Shown here piece by piece: positions 1 through 5,277 of a DNA stretch of 6,334 bases (its first letter is position 1; each line of letters starts with the position of its first letter). The notes beneath the pieces are model-generated. The model was not told the DNA's origin, did no database searches, and was given only the letters and a program-made list of their open reading frames with translations. Both the position numbers and the translations under genes were made by a program. Source of the stretch: Methanosarcinales archaeon (GTDB lineage Archaea > Halobacteriota > Methanosarcinia > Methanosarcinales > Methanocomedenaceae); assembly GCA_023136155.1 (NCBI GenBank), contig JAGLRT010000007.1, positions 1 to 6,334 of the forward strand, read 5' to 3'.

Positions 1-317
1 CCTGTTAAGGTCCTGAGCATAGCTTCACGGGCCTGTTGGGCTTCCATGTTGATACCGCAAGCACCTTCTTTGTTGCCTGTCAGGTCACACTTGCCATATG
101 TGCAGTAACAGCACAAATCACAAATAGGCGAATAAACGGGTTCGTACCGCTTAAGCAGCCTCATGTCCCAATCCCGCAGTTCATGTATCTCGGGTGCAGG
201 AGTTGGACCTTTTGATTTCTCTTTTTCCTCCGCTTTACCAGAAGAAATAACACTCCCGATATTTATCTGAACATTTTCCAGGTTTTCAATGGTGAATTGA
301 CCTTTTTTAATTGCCAC
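1..317 (-). CDS. cdhA: CO dehydrogenase/acetyl-CoA decarbonylase-synthase subunit alpha (CdhA), N-terminal part
   Basis: This is the first 105 codons of CdhA, the alpha subunit of the archaeal ACDS complex. With the epsilon subunit it forms the CO dehydrogenase component that interconverts CO2 and CO for acetyl-CoA synthesis or cleavage. I translated the minus strand directly: after an early FTIENLENVQINI stretch it reaches RYEPVYSPICDLCCYCTYGKCDL and then GNKEGACGINM, the CdhA N-terminal cysteine pattern (C66, C69, C70, C72, C77, C87) that binds the subunit-interface and adjacent Fe4S4 clusters. The C-cluster ligands lie beyond the left edge. The start is GTG at 317, preceded by AAGGAG at 329-334 with an 11-nt spacer. 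No ATG lies in frame nearby. The cytoplasmic product would normally be followed by cdhB, C, D and E, which are outside the window. The truncation is caused by the window edge, not by a broken gene. Confidence 0.93.
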   Translation of the reverse strand, partial: MAIKKGQFTIENLENVQINIGSVISSGKAEEKEKSKGPTPAPEIHELRDWDMRLLKRYEPVYSPICDLCCYCTYGKCDLTGNKEGACGINMEAQQAREAMLRTLT

Positions 318-456
318 TGGGTTAAACTCTCCTTTTAAGATAAGACAATAGTATCATGGTTTAGACAGATGCGTGGTTTTCAATACATTTTAAATACACT
401 TTATTAATCTACGACATGAATTATTTAACTATACTAACAGGTCGCTTTAGTCTATT

Positions 457-484
457 ACAAATCGTTGTGTACTCACAAATTGTT
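457..484. repeat. Direct repeat ACAAATCGTT / ACAAATTGTT upstream of cdhA
   Basis: Two 10-mers, at 457-466 and 475-484, match at 9 of 10 positions and are spaced 18 bp start to start. The sequence between and around them also forms a small inverted repeat, TTGTG (465-469) and CACAA (474-478). The cluster lies directly beside the larger inverted repeat at 484-506. It could be a regulator-binding region for cdhA, but short AT-rich repeats also arise by chance. Confidence 0.35.
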
Positions 485-506
485 AATCTCATGGCGATTG
501 AGATTA
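484..506. promoter_or_regulatory. Inverted repeat TAATCTCA-N7-TGAGATTA, candidate operator or leader hairpin
   Basis: The arms at 484-491 and 499-506 are perfect 8-bp reverse complements around the spacer TGGCGAT. The centre is about 178 bp upstream of the cdhA GTG and about 166 bp upstream of the rnhB ATG. The size and symmetry fit a dimeric winged-helix or ribbon-helix-helix operator. If the cdhA transcript starts further upstream, it would instead form a leader hairpin. Which gene it serves cannot be decided from sequence. Confidence 0.4.
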
Positions 507-660
507 CTAATTTTAGTCCCCATTTGATTCTATATTATTAAACGCTTTCGCAAATATCACGATTATTAAGCATATTCACTGTACAATGATTTGAGTATGA
601 AGTCTAAAAGCAATATGCTAATATCACATAACCAAACATTTAAAAACAGGAATTTTTAAA

Positions 661-1296
661 ATGCTTGTGGCAGGTGTGGATGAAGCTGGAAAAGGGCCTG
701 TGTTGGGGCCTATGATAGTGGCAGGAGTAGTTATGGAAGAGGCTATACTGCCAGAGTTGGGACGATTGGGAGTAAAAGATTCAAAGGTCCTGTCTCCTGT
801 TCGACGAAATTACCTGTCAGCAAAGATAAAGGAAATTGCTACAAGTTATCATATACTTGAGGTAAGTGCCGCCCAGATTGACGAAATGCGCAATATTATG
901 ACCATGAACCAGTTGATGGTGGTGACTCATGCAAAAGTGCTGCAAAACCTGAAGCCTGACGTGGCATATCTGGATGCTGCAGATGTTAAAGAGGAACGGT
1001 TCGGGGAGAACGTGAAACAACGATATGCGGCCCCCATAAATATTATTGCAAAACACAAGGCAGATGCAACCTACCCAATAGTGGCAGCAGCATCCATACT
1101 TGCCAAGGTCCGGAGGGACAGAATCATAATGGAAAGGGAAAGGGAAATGGGGGTGGTGCTGGGCAGCGGGTACCCTTCAGATCCCAAGACCCGGAAATTC
1201 CTTGAAGAGTGGATAAAAGTATATGGAAGTCTTCCTGATATTGCGAGACATTCATGGAAAACGTCAGAAAATCTGCTCGAAAAGATGGGGTTATAA
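661..1296 (+). CDS. rnhB: Ribonuclease HII
   Basis: This 211-aa protein cleaves the RNA strand of RNA/DNA hybrids and incises at single ribonucleotides in DNA, so it starts ribonucleotide excision repair and helps remove primers. The N-terminus MLVAGVDEAGKGPVLGP is the archaeal RNase HII signature. The four acidic metal-binding residues fall at D7, E8, D105 (in VAYLDAAD) and D135 (in KHKADATYP), the same numbers I recall for the Thermococcus enzyme. The KHKAD-YPIVAAASILAKVRRD block (131-153) and GSGYPSDPKT (168-177) complete the fold; Y171 is the likely tyrosine that senses the ribonucleotide 2'-OH. The length is normal for archaea. AGGA at 648-651 lies 9 nt before the ATG, and the signature starting at residue 3 fixes this start. 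The gene is divergent from cdhA and upstream of a small zinc-finger gene after a 94-bp gap. Confidence 0.97.
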   Translation: MLVAGVDEAGKGPVLGPMIVAGVVMEEAILPELGRLGVKDSKVLSPVRRNYLSAKIKEIATSYHILEVSAAQIDEMRNIMTMNQLMVVTHAKVLQNLKPDVAYLDAADVKEERFGENVKQRYAAPINIIAKHKADATYPIVAAASILAKVRRDRIIMEREREMGVVLGSGYPSDPKTRKFLEEWIKVYGSLPDIARHSWKTSENLLEKMGL

Positions 1297-1351
1297 GTTG
1301 AAATTAATAGCGCAAATAATAAGTAACAATAAACCATGATGAATTGTATAG

Positions 1352-1366
1352 TCTATTTAGAATAGA
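1352..1366. promoter_or_regulatory. Short palindrome TCTATT-TAG-AATAGA upstream of the zinc-finger gene
   Basis: Six-base arms at 1352-1357 and 1361-1366 surround TAG, about 25 bp before the start at 1391. A second nested pairing exists between GTCTA (1351-1355) and TAGAC (1369-1373). The central TATTTAGA could also act as a weak TATA box, in which case the gene has its own nearly leaderless promoter rather than relying on rnhB read-through. The evidence is thin. Confidence 0.25.
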
Positions 1367-1390
1367 TGTAGACTTTACCGAGATGATAAT

Positions 1391-1609
1391 ATGTCTGATA
1401 AAACCTATGGTGAACAACCTTGTGGATATTGTGATGGTACTGGAGAATCAGAAGGAAAAACTTGTATTGCCTGTAAAGGCAGTAAAACTTTCATGGTAAA
1501 AGAACCTGCATTAGAATGCCAGTTTTGTAAAGGCAGAGGTTATATGATGTTAGGAACCCCCTGCAGAACTTGCAAAGGCCGAGGGTGGATGGGTATTAAG
1601 AAAAATTAA
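1391..1609 (+). CDS. Small free-standing DnaJ-type CxxCxGxG zinc-finger protein
   Basis: This 72-aa protein consists almost entirely of four cysteine pairs: CGYCDGTG (11-18), CIACKGSK (25-32), CQFCKGRG (43-50) and CRTCKGRG (58-65). The pattern is that of the cysteine-rich central domain of DnaJ/Hsp40, where repeats 1+4 and 2+3 each bind one zinc ion. The second repeat has lost its final glycine. There is no J domain, G/F region or C-terminal substrate-binding domain, so it is not a DnaJ chaperone. Similar stand-alone modules occur as tiny hypothetical proteins or as scaffold and disulfide-handling factors, but I cannot assign a substrate. The product is small, cytoplasmic and ends in a basic tail (KKN). 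GAGATGAT just before the ATG is only a partial Shine-Dalgarno. The gene follows rnhB by 94 bp on the same strand and is closed by a terminator downstream. Confidence 0.85.
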   Translation: MSDKTYGEQPCGYCDGTGESEGKTCIACKGSKTFMVKEPALECQFCKGRGYMMLGTPCRTCKGRGWMGIKKN

Positions 1610-1661
1610 TACATTTTTCAGTAATATTTTGAATTAATAAGGGTGAAATTCACTATTTTAT

Positions 1662-1699
1662 TGCTTTATCAGGAAGATAAGGCACACTTTTTTTATTTT
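1662..1699 (+). terminator. Hairpin plus T-tract terminator after the zinc-finger gene
   Basis: TGCTTTATC (1662-1670) and GATAAGGCA (1676-1684) pair as a 9-bp stem with one U-G pair around the loop AGGAA. CAC and a run of seven T (1688-1694), then A and four T, follow. On the plus strand this looks like a bacterial intrinsic terminator. Archaeal RNA polymerase terminates mainly on T-tracts, so the T-run alone may be enough. It would stop transcription from the zinc-finger gene (and rnhB) before it runs into convergent dph6. The T-run overlaps the dph6 stop codon (1693-1695). Confidence 0.6.
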
Positions 1700-2361
1700 G
1701 GTACAAGTTTTACATCCTTCACTTTATAGATTCCCCAGTCTCCTCTCCATTCAGTTTCAGCATCAAGTATCTCTATCCTTGATGTGAAAAAGGGTGCGTC
1801 CAGCACAAGAGTCTCGTATTCCCCTCCTTCACCACATATATGTAATCGATAGCTGCGGTTGAGTTCGAGCAGTTCATCTATTGCAGAATTGTAAATAACC
1901 TTACCCAGCCATTTTTCATCCAGTCCCATGGCAGCAACCTGAACTATCCTGATATCCATGAAACGGACCATGTCCCTTAGCAAATGCTCAGGGTCCCGGT
2001 GCCAGAGGGGCTCTACCACCTCAAGCCCCATGTCATCGCATATACGGTGTACCCTGCTGCTCTGGTATACTGACTCAATGGCACCCACAACCACACCATT
2101 CACATCCAGGGAACCCAGTGCACGTTCAAGGTCTGCCAGTTCCTCTTCTTTCTCTCCACTACTGGTTTCAACCACGAGTGGGATGCCACATGCCCTTGAT
2201 ATCATATCCACCATGTGGATATTAATAGAATGGAACATATAGGAATCGTCCCGGTCAGGTTTGATGGTCACCAGGTGGGTCACCTCATGTCCGCCAAGAT
2301 GGGCAAGGTGGATAGCATAGATTGAGTCCTTTCCGCCAGAGGTTAGTGCTGCCAGTTTCAT
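1693..2361 (-). CDS. dph6: Diphthine-ammonia ligase (Dph6, ATP-binding N-type PPase family)
   Basis: This 222-aa enzyme uses ATP and ammonium for the last step of diphthamide formation, amidating diphthine on the conserved histidine of translation factor aEF-2. The N-terminus MKLAALTSGGKDSIYA carries the PP-loop SGGKDS (8-13), which binds the ATP pyrophosphate. MFHSIN (42-47), GAIESVYQSSRVHRICDDMGLE (93-114) followed by PLW, and GEGGEYETLVLDAPFF (177-192) are blocks typical of the Dph6/MJ0570-type family. The open frame extends 26 codons further upstream to 2439, but that extension is a translation of the promoter; starting at 2361 puts the PP-loop at its usual place and gives a normal length. 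There is no Shine-Dalgarno, and a TATA element lies about 25 bp upstream, so the mRNA is probably leaderless. It is divergent from cfbB/cbiA and convergent with the zinc-finger gene. Confidence 0.92.
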   Translation of the reverse strand: MKLAALTSGGKDSIYAIHLAHLGGHEVTHLVTIKPDRDDSYMFHSINIHMVDMISRACGIPLVVETSSGEKEEELADLERALGSLDVNGVVVGAIESVYQSSRVHRICDDMGLEVVEPLWHRDPEHLLRDMVRFMDIRIVQVAAMGLDEKWLGKVIYNSAIDELLELNRSYRLHICGEGGEYETLVLDAPFFTSRIEILDAETEWRGDWGIYKVKDVKLVPK

Positions 2362-2381
2362 GCTCTGTACATAGCGGTAAC

Positions 2382-2396
2382 AAATATAAATATATA
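2382..2396. promoter_or_regulatory. Shared AT-rich TATA element between dph6 and cfbB
   Basis: The 60-bp gap between the divergent starts contains one obvious AT run, AAATATAAATATATA. Read on the minus strand it gives TTTATATT (2383-2390), whose centre is about 25 bp from the dph6 ATG. Read on the plus strand it gives AAATATAT (2388-2395), whose centre is about 30 bp from the cfbB ATG. Both spacings predict transcription starting at or within a few bases of the start codon. Neither gene has a Shine-Dalgarno sequence. This is a prediction from spacing. Confidence 0.6.
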
Positions 2397-2421
2397 GTTT
2401 AAGAATAACTTCTTTCATCAT

Positions 2422-3876
2422 ATGAACGAAAGCGAACAAGCTGGTGAACTGGTGGACATACCCAGAATACTCATTGCAGGAGACCGGTCATCCAGCGGTA
2501 AGACCACCATTTCCACGGGCCTGATGTCAGTGTTGAGCCGAAGGGGCCTGCGTGTGCAGTCTTTCAAGGTAGGATTGGACTATATTGACCCCAGTTACCA
2601 CACTGAAGTGACTGGCCGGCCCAGCCGCAACATAGACGGTCACTTGATGCAACGCAATACTGTAATGGAAGTGTTTCATCACGGTATAAATTACAAGGGG
2701 GGTGCTGATATTGCAATCATCGAGGGAGTCAGAGGACTATTCGAGGGTCTGGAAGGTCTTAGCGAGATCGGTAGCACAGCACAAATTGCCAAGATGCTGG
2801 ACTGTTCTGTGATTCTGGTGATTGATGCCCGCAGTATAACACGGAGTGCTGCTGCCGTAGTTATGGGTTACAAATCTTTTGACCCTGAGGTGAACATAAC
2901 AGGTGTTATCCTTAACAATATTGGCGGTGTGAGACATGCCCGCAAGGCCAGAGAGGCTATTGAAACATATACAGGCACTCCTGTTATTGGTGAGATACAC
3001 CGAAATGATTCTATGAATATCAGCATGCGCCATCTTGGCCTTATCCCTGCAATGGAGGGACGGCGTAAGCTGGATGATTTCGACCAGCGCATCAAAGGGA
3101 TTGCAGATATTATCATGGAAGGTATCGAGATTGATACAGTGCTTGAAATGGCTAAAAGTGCACCGCCCATGAAGCCGCCAAAGCCAGATATATTCGTACC
3201 CGGCCCAAAGGAGAATAATCCGGTAATTGGTGTGGCCCTGGACGAAGCGTTTAATTTTTATTACCGTGACAATCTTGACTTGCTTGAGATGGCAGGAGCG
3301 AATCTTGTATTTTTCAGTCCTTTGAATGATGCCAAAACGCCCGAAATGGACGGGCTTTACATTGGAGGCGGGTACCCTGAACTGTTTGCGTCCGAACTAT
3401 CAGCCAATGAAAGTATGCGACAGCAAATAAAAGAGATGTCCCAGGCCGGAATTCCGATTTATGCGGAATGCGGTGGATTAATGTATCTTACCGATGAAAT
3501 AATTACAGGGAAAATGAGGACATCTTCGTATCGCACTGCAGATATGCCTGAAGGTGAATATGCAATGGTGGGCGCGCTGCCGGGCAGGACATTGATGGGG
3601 CAAAGTCGAGTGGTCAGTTACAGCCGTGGCAGTTTTGTCGAAAGTACACCCATAGGAAGTAATAAGGACATGTTTTTGGGTCATGAATTCCATCATTCGG
3701 AGATAATTGATCTCCCTGATGATGCCATGTTCGGGATAAAACTGGAGAGAGGTATTGGGATTAAAGATGGGTACGACGGATTGATGGTTAAGAATACAAT
3801 GGGAGTCTATTCTCATCTGCATGCGGCATCGTACCGGAAGTTTGCACTCAGGTTTATTGAATCATGTGTGGATTGA
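2422..3876 (+). CDS. cfbB: Ni-sirohydrochlorin / cobyrinate a,c-diamide synthase (CfbB/CbiA family)
   Basis: This 484-aa glutamine-dependent amidotransferase amidates the a and c acetate side chains of a metallated tetrapyrrole. In methanogens the substrate is Ni-sirohydrochlorin (CfbB, F430 pathway) or cobyrinate (CbiA, cobamide pathway). The N-terminal ATP-dependent synthetase domain has a P-loop GDRSSSGKTT (20-29), KVGLDYIDPSYHTEVTGRPS (49-68) and IIEGVRGLFEG (99-109). The C-terminal class-I-like glutaminase domain has YIGGGYPE (313-320), nucleophile C350 in YAECGGLMYL, GHEFHHSEI (420-428) and YSHLHAA (463-469) with the catalytic histidine. GLDYID instead of the more common GPDYID, and GVRGLFEG, resemble what I recall of methanogen CfbB, hence the symbol, but CbiA is not excluded. 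Other cfb or cbi genes are not adjacent. There is no Shine-Dalgarno; the TATA distance supports a near-leaderless ATG at 2422. Confidence 0.85.
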   Translation: MNESEQAGELVDIPRILIAGDRSSSGKTTISTGLMSVLSRRGLRVQSFKVGLDYIDPSYHTEVTGRPSRNIDGHLMQRNTVMEVFHHGINYKGGADIAIIEGVRGLFEGLEGLSEIGSTAQIAKMLDCSVILVIDARSITRSAAAVVMGYKSFDPEVNITGVILNNIGGVRHARKAREAIETYTGTPVIGEIHRNDSMNISMRHLGLIPAMEGRRKLDDFDQRIKGIADIIMEGIEIDTVLEMAKSAPPMKPPKPDIFVPGPKENNPVIGVALDEAFNFYYRDNLDLLEMAGANLVFFSPLNDAKTPEMDGLYIGGGYPELFASELSANESMRQQIKEMSQAGIPIYAECGGLMYLTDEIITGKMRTSSYRTADMPEGEYAMVGALPGRTLMGQSRVVSYSRGSFVESTPIGSNKDMFLGHEFHHSEIIDLPDDAMFGIKLERGIGIKDGYDGLMVKNTMGVYSHLHAASYRKFALRFIESCVD

Positions 3877-3910
3877 AAAGATGATACTGATTCGCAAGGA
3901 TAAAAAATAT

Positions 3911-3947
3911 ATCCGTGAAAATCCGTATAATCAGTGTCATTCGTATT
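3911..3947 (-). repeat. Degenerate 9-10 bp tandem repeat, NTDYTDFHG type
   Basis: On the plus strand four units follow each other: ATCCGTGAAA (3911-3920), ATCCGTATA (3921-3929), ATCAGTGTC (3930-3938) and ATTCGTATT (3939-3947). The minus strand reads DTDYTDFHG in one frame. From memory, very similar strings (NTDYTDFHG) recur in intergenic DNA and spurious small ORFs of many bacteria and archaea, so I take this as a decayed copy of a dispersed repeat rather than a gene. It sits between the convergent cfbB and nop5 genes, a common place for such elements. I saw no transposase or clear target duplication. Confidence 0.55.
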
Positions 3948-4025
3948 AGAATAATACCAAATTTAAGATGCAGATTTAGCCAATCAATATCCTTAACCGA
4001 TGAATGATGTCAGTAGTGTGGCTGG

Positions 4026-5018
4026 TTATTTACTGCCCTTTCGTTTTGGTGGGTTTGGATACTTTTTGCGTAGTTCTTTAACCTTCCGGTCAAGGTCCTG
4101 TGCAATATCTTTCCTGAAATCTCCAGCAAAGAAGTCAACTCGCACAGCCAGGGATATCTTTGCTGCCAGTAACCGTGCAATCTTACCCCTCTGCCACCAG
4201 GGGGCGTCCCTGACAAGAGGATGCTGGAATATTACACCGTGTTTGGGTGAAGTAGCATTACCCTTAAGATGTTTGAACAGTGCCTTTTCTGCACCTAGTA
4301 CCTGAATAGTACTTGATGGCATGTTAGCAAGTTTTTGAGCCCCCCCTGCAATACTGATCAATCTGGCACCGATATGCACACCTGCAGTATCGGATAAATT
4401 GGAATAGTTACTCTCCATGTGGGTTTCAATAAATTTGGAAATCTGGTCTTTGTCAGCATAAAGTCTGGCAATATTTGATGCCAAGTCCTTGATACTATTC
4501 GCAAATGCTTCCGGAAGTTCCATTCCAGTTGAGCTTTTTGCAATGGTATTGATGTTCTTATCATCCAAACCACATTGTTCAAAATCATTCCGGGTCCCAT
4601 GTTCAGATACAAAATATACGAGCTTTTCGCCTTTTAATCCAATTTCAGGAAAATTCAGGTCATACATTTCTTTCAACCGCTCTGACAACACATTAGTAAT
4701 CCTGTCCAGATCGTCCAGTGCTTCAATTGACTGGACAAGTATTGTATCGTTTGACATGCTGGCTGCAACCTGCCGAATAGCAAGTTCAGTGTATACCGCA
4801 TGAAAAAGGGCATCATATTCCTCATCGGTAGTCACGAATCCACATTCTTTCGCAAGGATTCGCAGGTCTAAGCTGTCCAGATTATCGGATATTAAACTTG
4901 ATTGATTTTCCTGCAATTTGTCCACAAGGGTTTTGACGTCTTTAGGATATGGGTCACATGTGAGTACGTGTCCATTTTTCACTGTACAAATCCCGAACCA
5001 TGTTCTTACATGCTGCAC
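4026..5018 (-). CDS. nop5: Nop5 (archaeal Nop56/58 homologue), C/D box sRNP core protein
   Basis: This 330-aa RNA-binding scaffold links the L7Ae-bound C/D guide RNA to fibrillarin in the archaeal 2'-O-methylation RNP that modifies rRNA and tRNA. The N-terminal fibrillarin-binding domain covers about 1-115. MYDLNFPEI (118-126) leads into the coiled-coil dimerisation region (about 120-205). The Nop RNA-binding domain follows, with GARLISIAGGAQKLANMPSS (217-236), QVLGAEKALFKHLK (239-252), PKHGVIFQHPLV (258-269) and APWWQRGKIARLLAAKISLAVRVDFFAG (272-299), and a short basic tail ends the protein. The start is GTG at 5018; the nearby ATG at 5011 is out of frame. There is no Shine-Dalgarno, and a TATA box centred about 26 bp upstream fits a leaderless transcript. 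In many Euryarchaeota fibrillarin (flpA) lies directly downstream, but here the next gene is convergent cfbB after 149 bp. Confidence 0.96.
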   Translation of the reverse strand: MQHVRTWFGICTVKNGHVLTCDPYPKDVKTLVDKLQENQSSLISDNLDSLDLRILAKECGFVTTDEEYDALFHAVYTELAIRQVAASMSNDTILVQSIEALDDLDRITNVLSERLKEMYDLNFPEIGLKGEKLVYFVSEHGTRNDFEQCGLDDKNINTIAKSSTGMELPEAFANSIKDLASNIARLYADKDQISKFIETHMESNYSNLSDTAGVHIGARLISIAGGAQKLANMPSSTIQVLGAEKALFKHLKGNATSPKHGVIFQHPLVRDAPWWQRGKIARLLAAKISLAVRVDFFAGDFRKDIAQDLDRKVKELRKKYPNPPKRKGSK

Positions 5019-5036
5019 TCGTAAATAATATACGAG
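5018..5036. promoter_or_regulatory. Palindrome CTCGTA-N7-TACGAG at the nop5 start
   Basis: Six-base perfect arms at 5018-5023 and 5031-5036 flank AATAATA. The palindrome fills the space between the TATA box and the GTG start and touches the first base of the start codon. A protein bound here would block RNA polymerase loading, so this is a candidate repressor site. A chance origin is possible given the short arms. Confidence 0.4.
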
Positions 5037-5040
5037 AAAA

Positions 5041-5048
5041 TATATAAA
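5041..5048 (-). promoter_or_regulatory. TATA box of nop5
   Basis: The minus strand reads TTTATATA, the archaeal consensus. Its centre is about 26 bp upstream of the GTG at 5018, which places the predicted transcription start on the start codon. The absence of a Shine-Dalgarno sequence agrees with a leaderless mRNA. Confidence 0.7.
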
Positions 5049-5081
5049 CTATATGTCGGTTGACACAATACCAATATTTAG

Positions 5082-5220
5082 TTAATCCTGTTTGAATTTT
5101 TTACATTTTTCCGGATTAATCTCGCATATTTCTCCACTATTGCAATGAGTGTAACATTATTGCAAATACACCACTATTTTATTACATAACTTGATTTTAG
5201 CACAGTGCCACACGGATTAA
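5082..5220. repeat. Three GGATTAA motifs in the leuD upstream region
   Basis: TTAATCC at 5082-5088 is inverted relative to GGATTAA at 5113-5119. A third copy at 5214-5220 is in the same orientation as the second. The last two share the longer CGGATTAA. The third copy lies immediately upstream of the leuD TATA-like element, where an archaeal activator or BRE-proximal regulator would bind. Three copies of a 7-mer in 140 bp suggest a regulator-binding motif, though this is unproven. Confidence 0.4.
5138..5165. repeat. TATTGCAA direct repeat with 20-bp spacing
   Basis: Identical octamers at 5138-5145 and 5158-5165 are 20 bp apart, about two helical turns, so they face the same side of the DNA. 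Each contains the self-complementary TTGCAA. CCACTATT also occurs twice nearby (5134-5141 and 5171-5178). The arrangement fits cooperative binding by a regulator of leuD or nop5, but no factor is identified. Confidence 0.35.
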
Positions 5221-5224
5221 GCAA

Positions 5225-5234
5225 AATAATATAT
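5225..5234 (+). promoter_or_regulatory. TATA-like element of the leuDB operon
   Basis: AATAATATAT lies about 48 bp upstream of the leuD ATG. Transcription would start near 5257 and leave a leader of about 20 nt that contains the GGAG ribosome-binding site (5265-5268). This contrasts with the apparently leaderless neighbours. Confidence 0.45.
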
Positions 5235-5277
5235 TGCTTTGACGTTATTATAGCCTCAATTCATGGAGTAGAATACA

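Larger units (their letters stand above)
318..660. promoter_or_regulatory. Divergent cdhA-rnhB intergenic region
   Basis: This 343-bp AT-rich stretch separates the divergent cdhA and rnhB starts, and no convincing ORF or RNA gene was found in it. It must contain both promoters. A TATA-like stretch for cdhA may be the minus-strand reading of 387-396 (TATTTAAAA-like), which would give a leader of about 50 nt; another AT-rich candidate lies near 531-542. Neither is a clean consensus. For rnhB, the AT-rich run at 617-646 is the likely promoter area, and AGGA at 648-651 sits 9 nt before the ATG. The region also carries an inverted repeat (484-506), a direct repeat (457-484) and two copies of AATATCAC (553-560 and 620-627). 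Long, regulated leaders are known for cdh operons in Methanosarcina, so leader-based control of cdhA is possible but is inferred here. Confidence 0.5.

Noticed and set aside
1336..1398. Possible C/D box guide RNA: box C ATGATGA (1336-1342) and CTGA (1395-1398), attractive because nop5 is in the window
   Set aside because: There is no D' box, the only C'-like sequence is too close to CTGA, no terminal stem is seen, and it runs into the zinc-finger coding sequence.
2362..2439. N-terminal extension of dph6 with a hydrophobic stretch resembling a membrane segment
   Set aside because: It translates the AT-rich promoter and overlaps the cfbB start; the family N-terminus MKLAALTSGGKDS begins at 2361.
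2737..3822. Minus-strand ORFs inside cfbB
   Set aside because: They are antisense to conserved synthetase and glutaminase motifs and have no domain of their own.
3877..4025. Small ORF starting ATGATACTG after the cfbB stop
   Set aside because: It is only about 22 codons, is made of the degenerate repeat and has no ribosome-binding site or family match.
4000..4803. Plus-strand ORFs inside nop5 (4000-4305 and 4489-4803)
   Set aside because: They have no recognisable domains and lie antisense to a complete, well-conserved Nop5.
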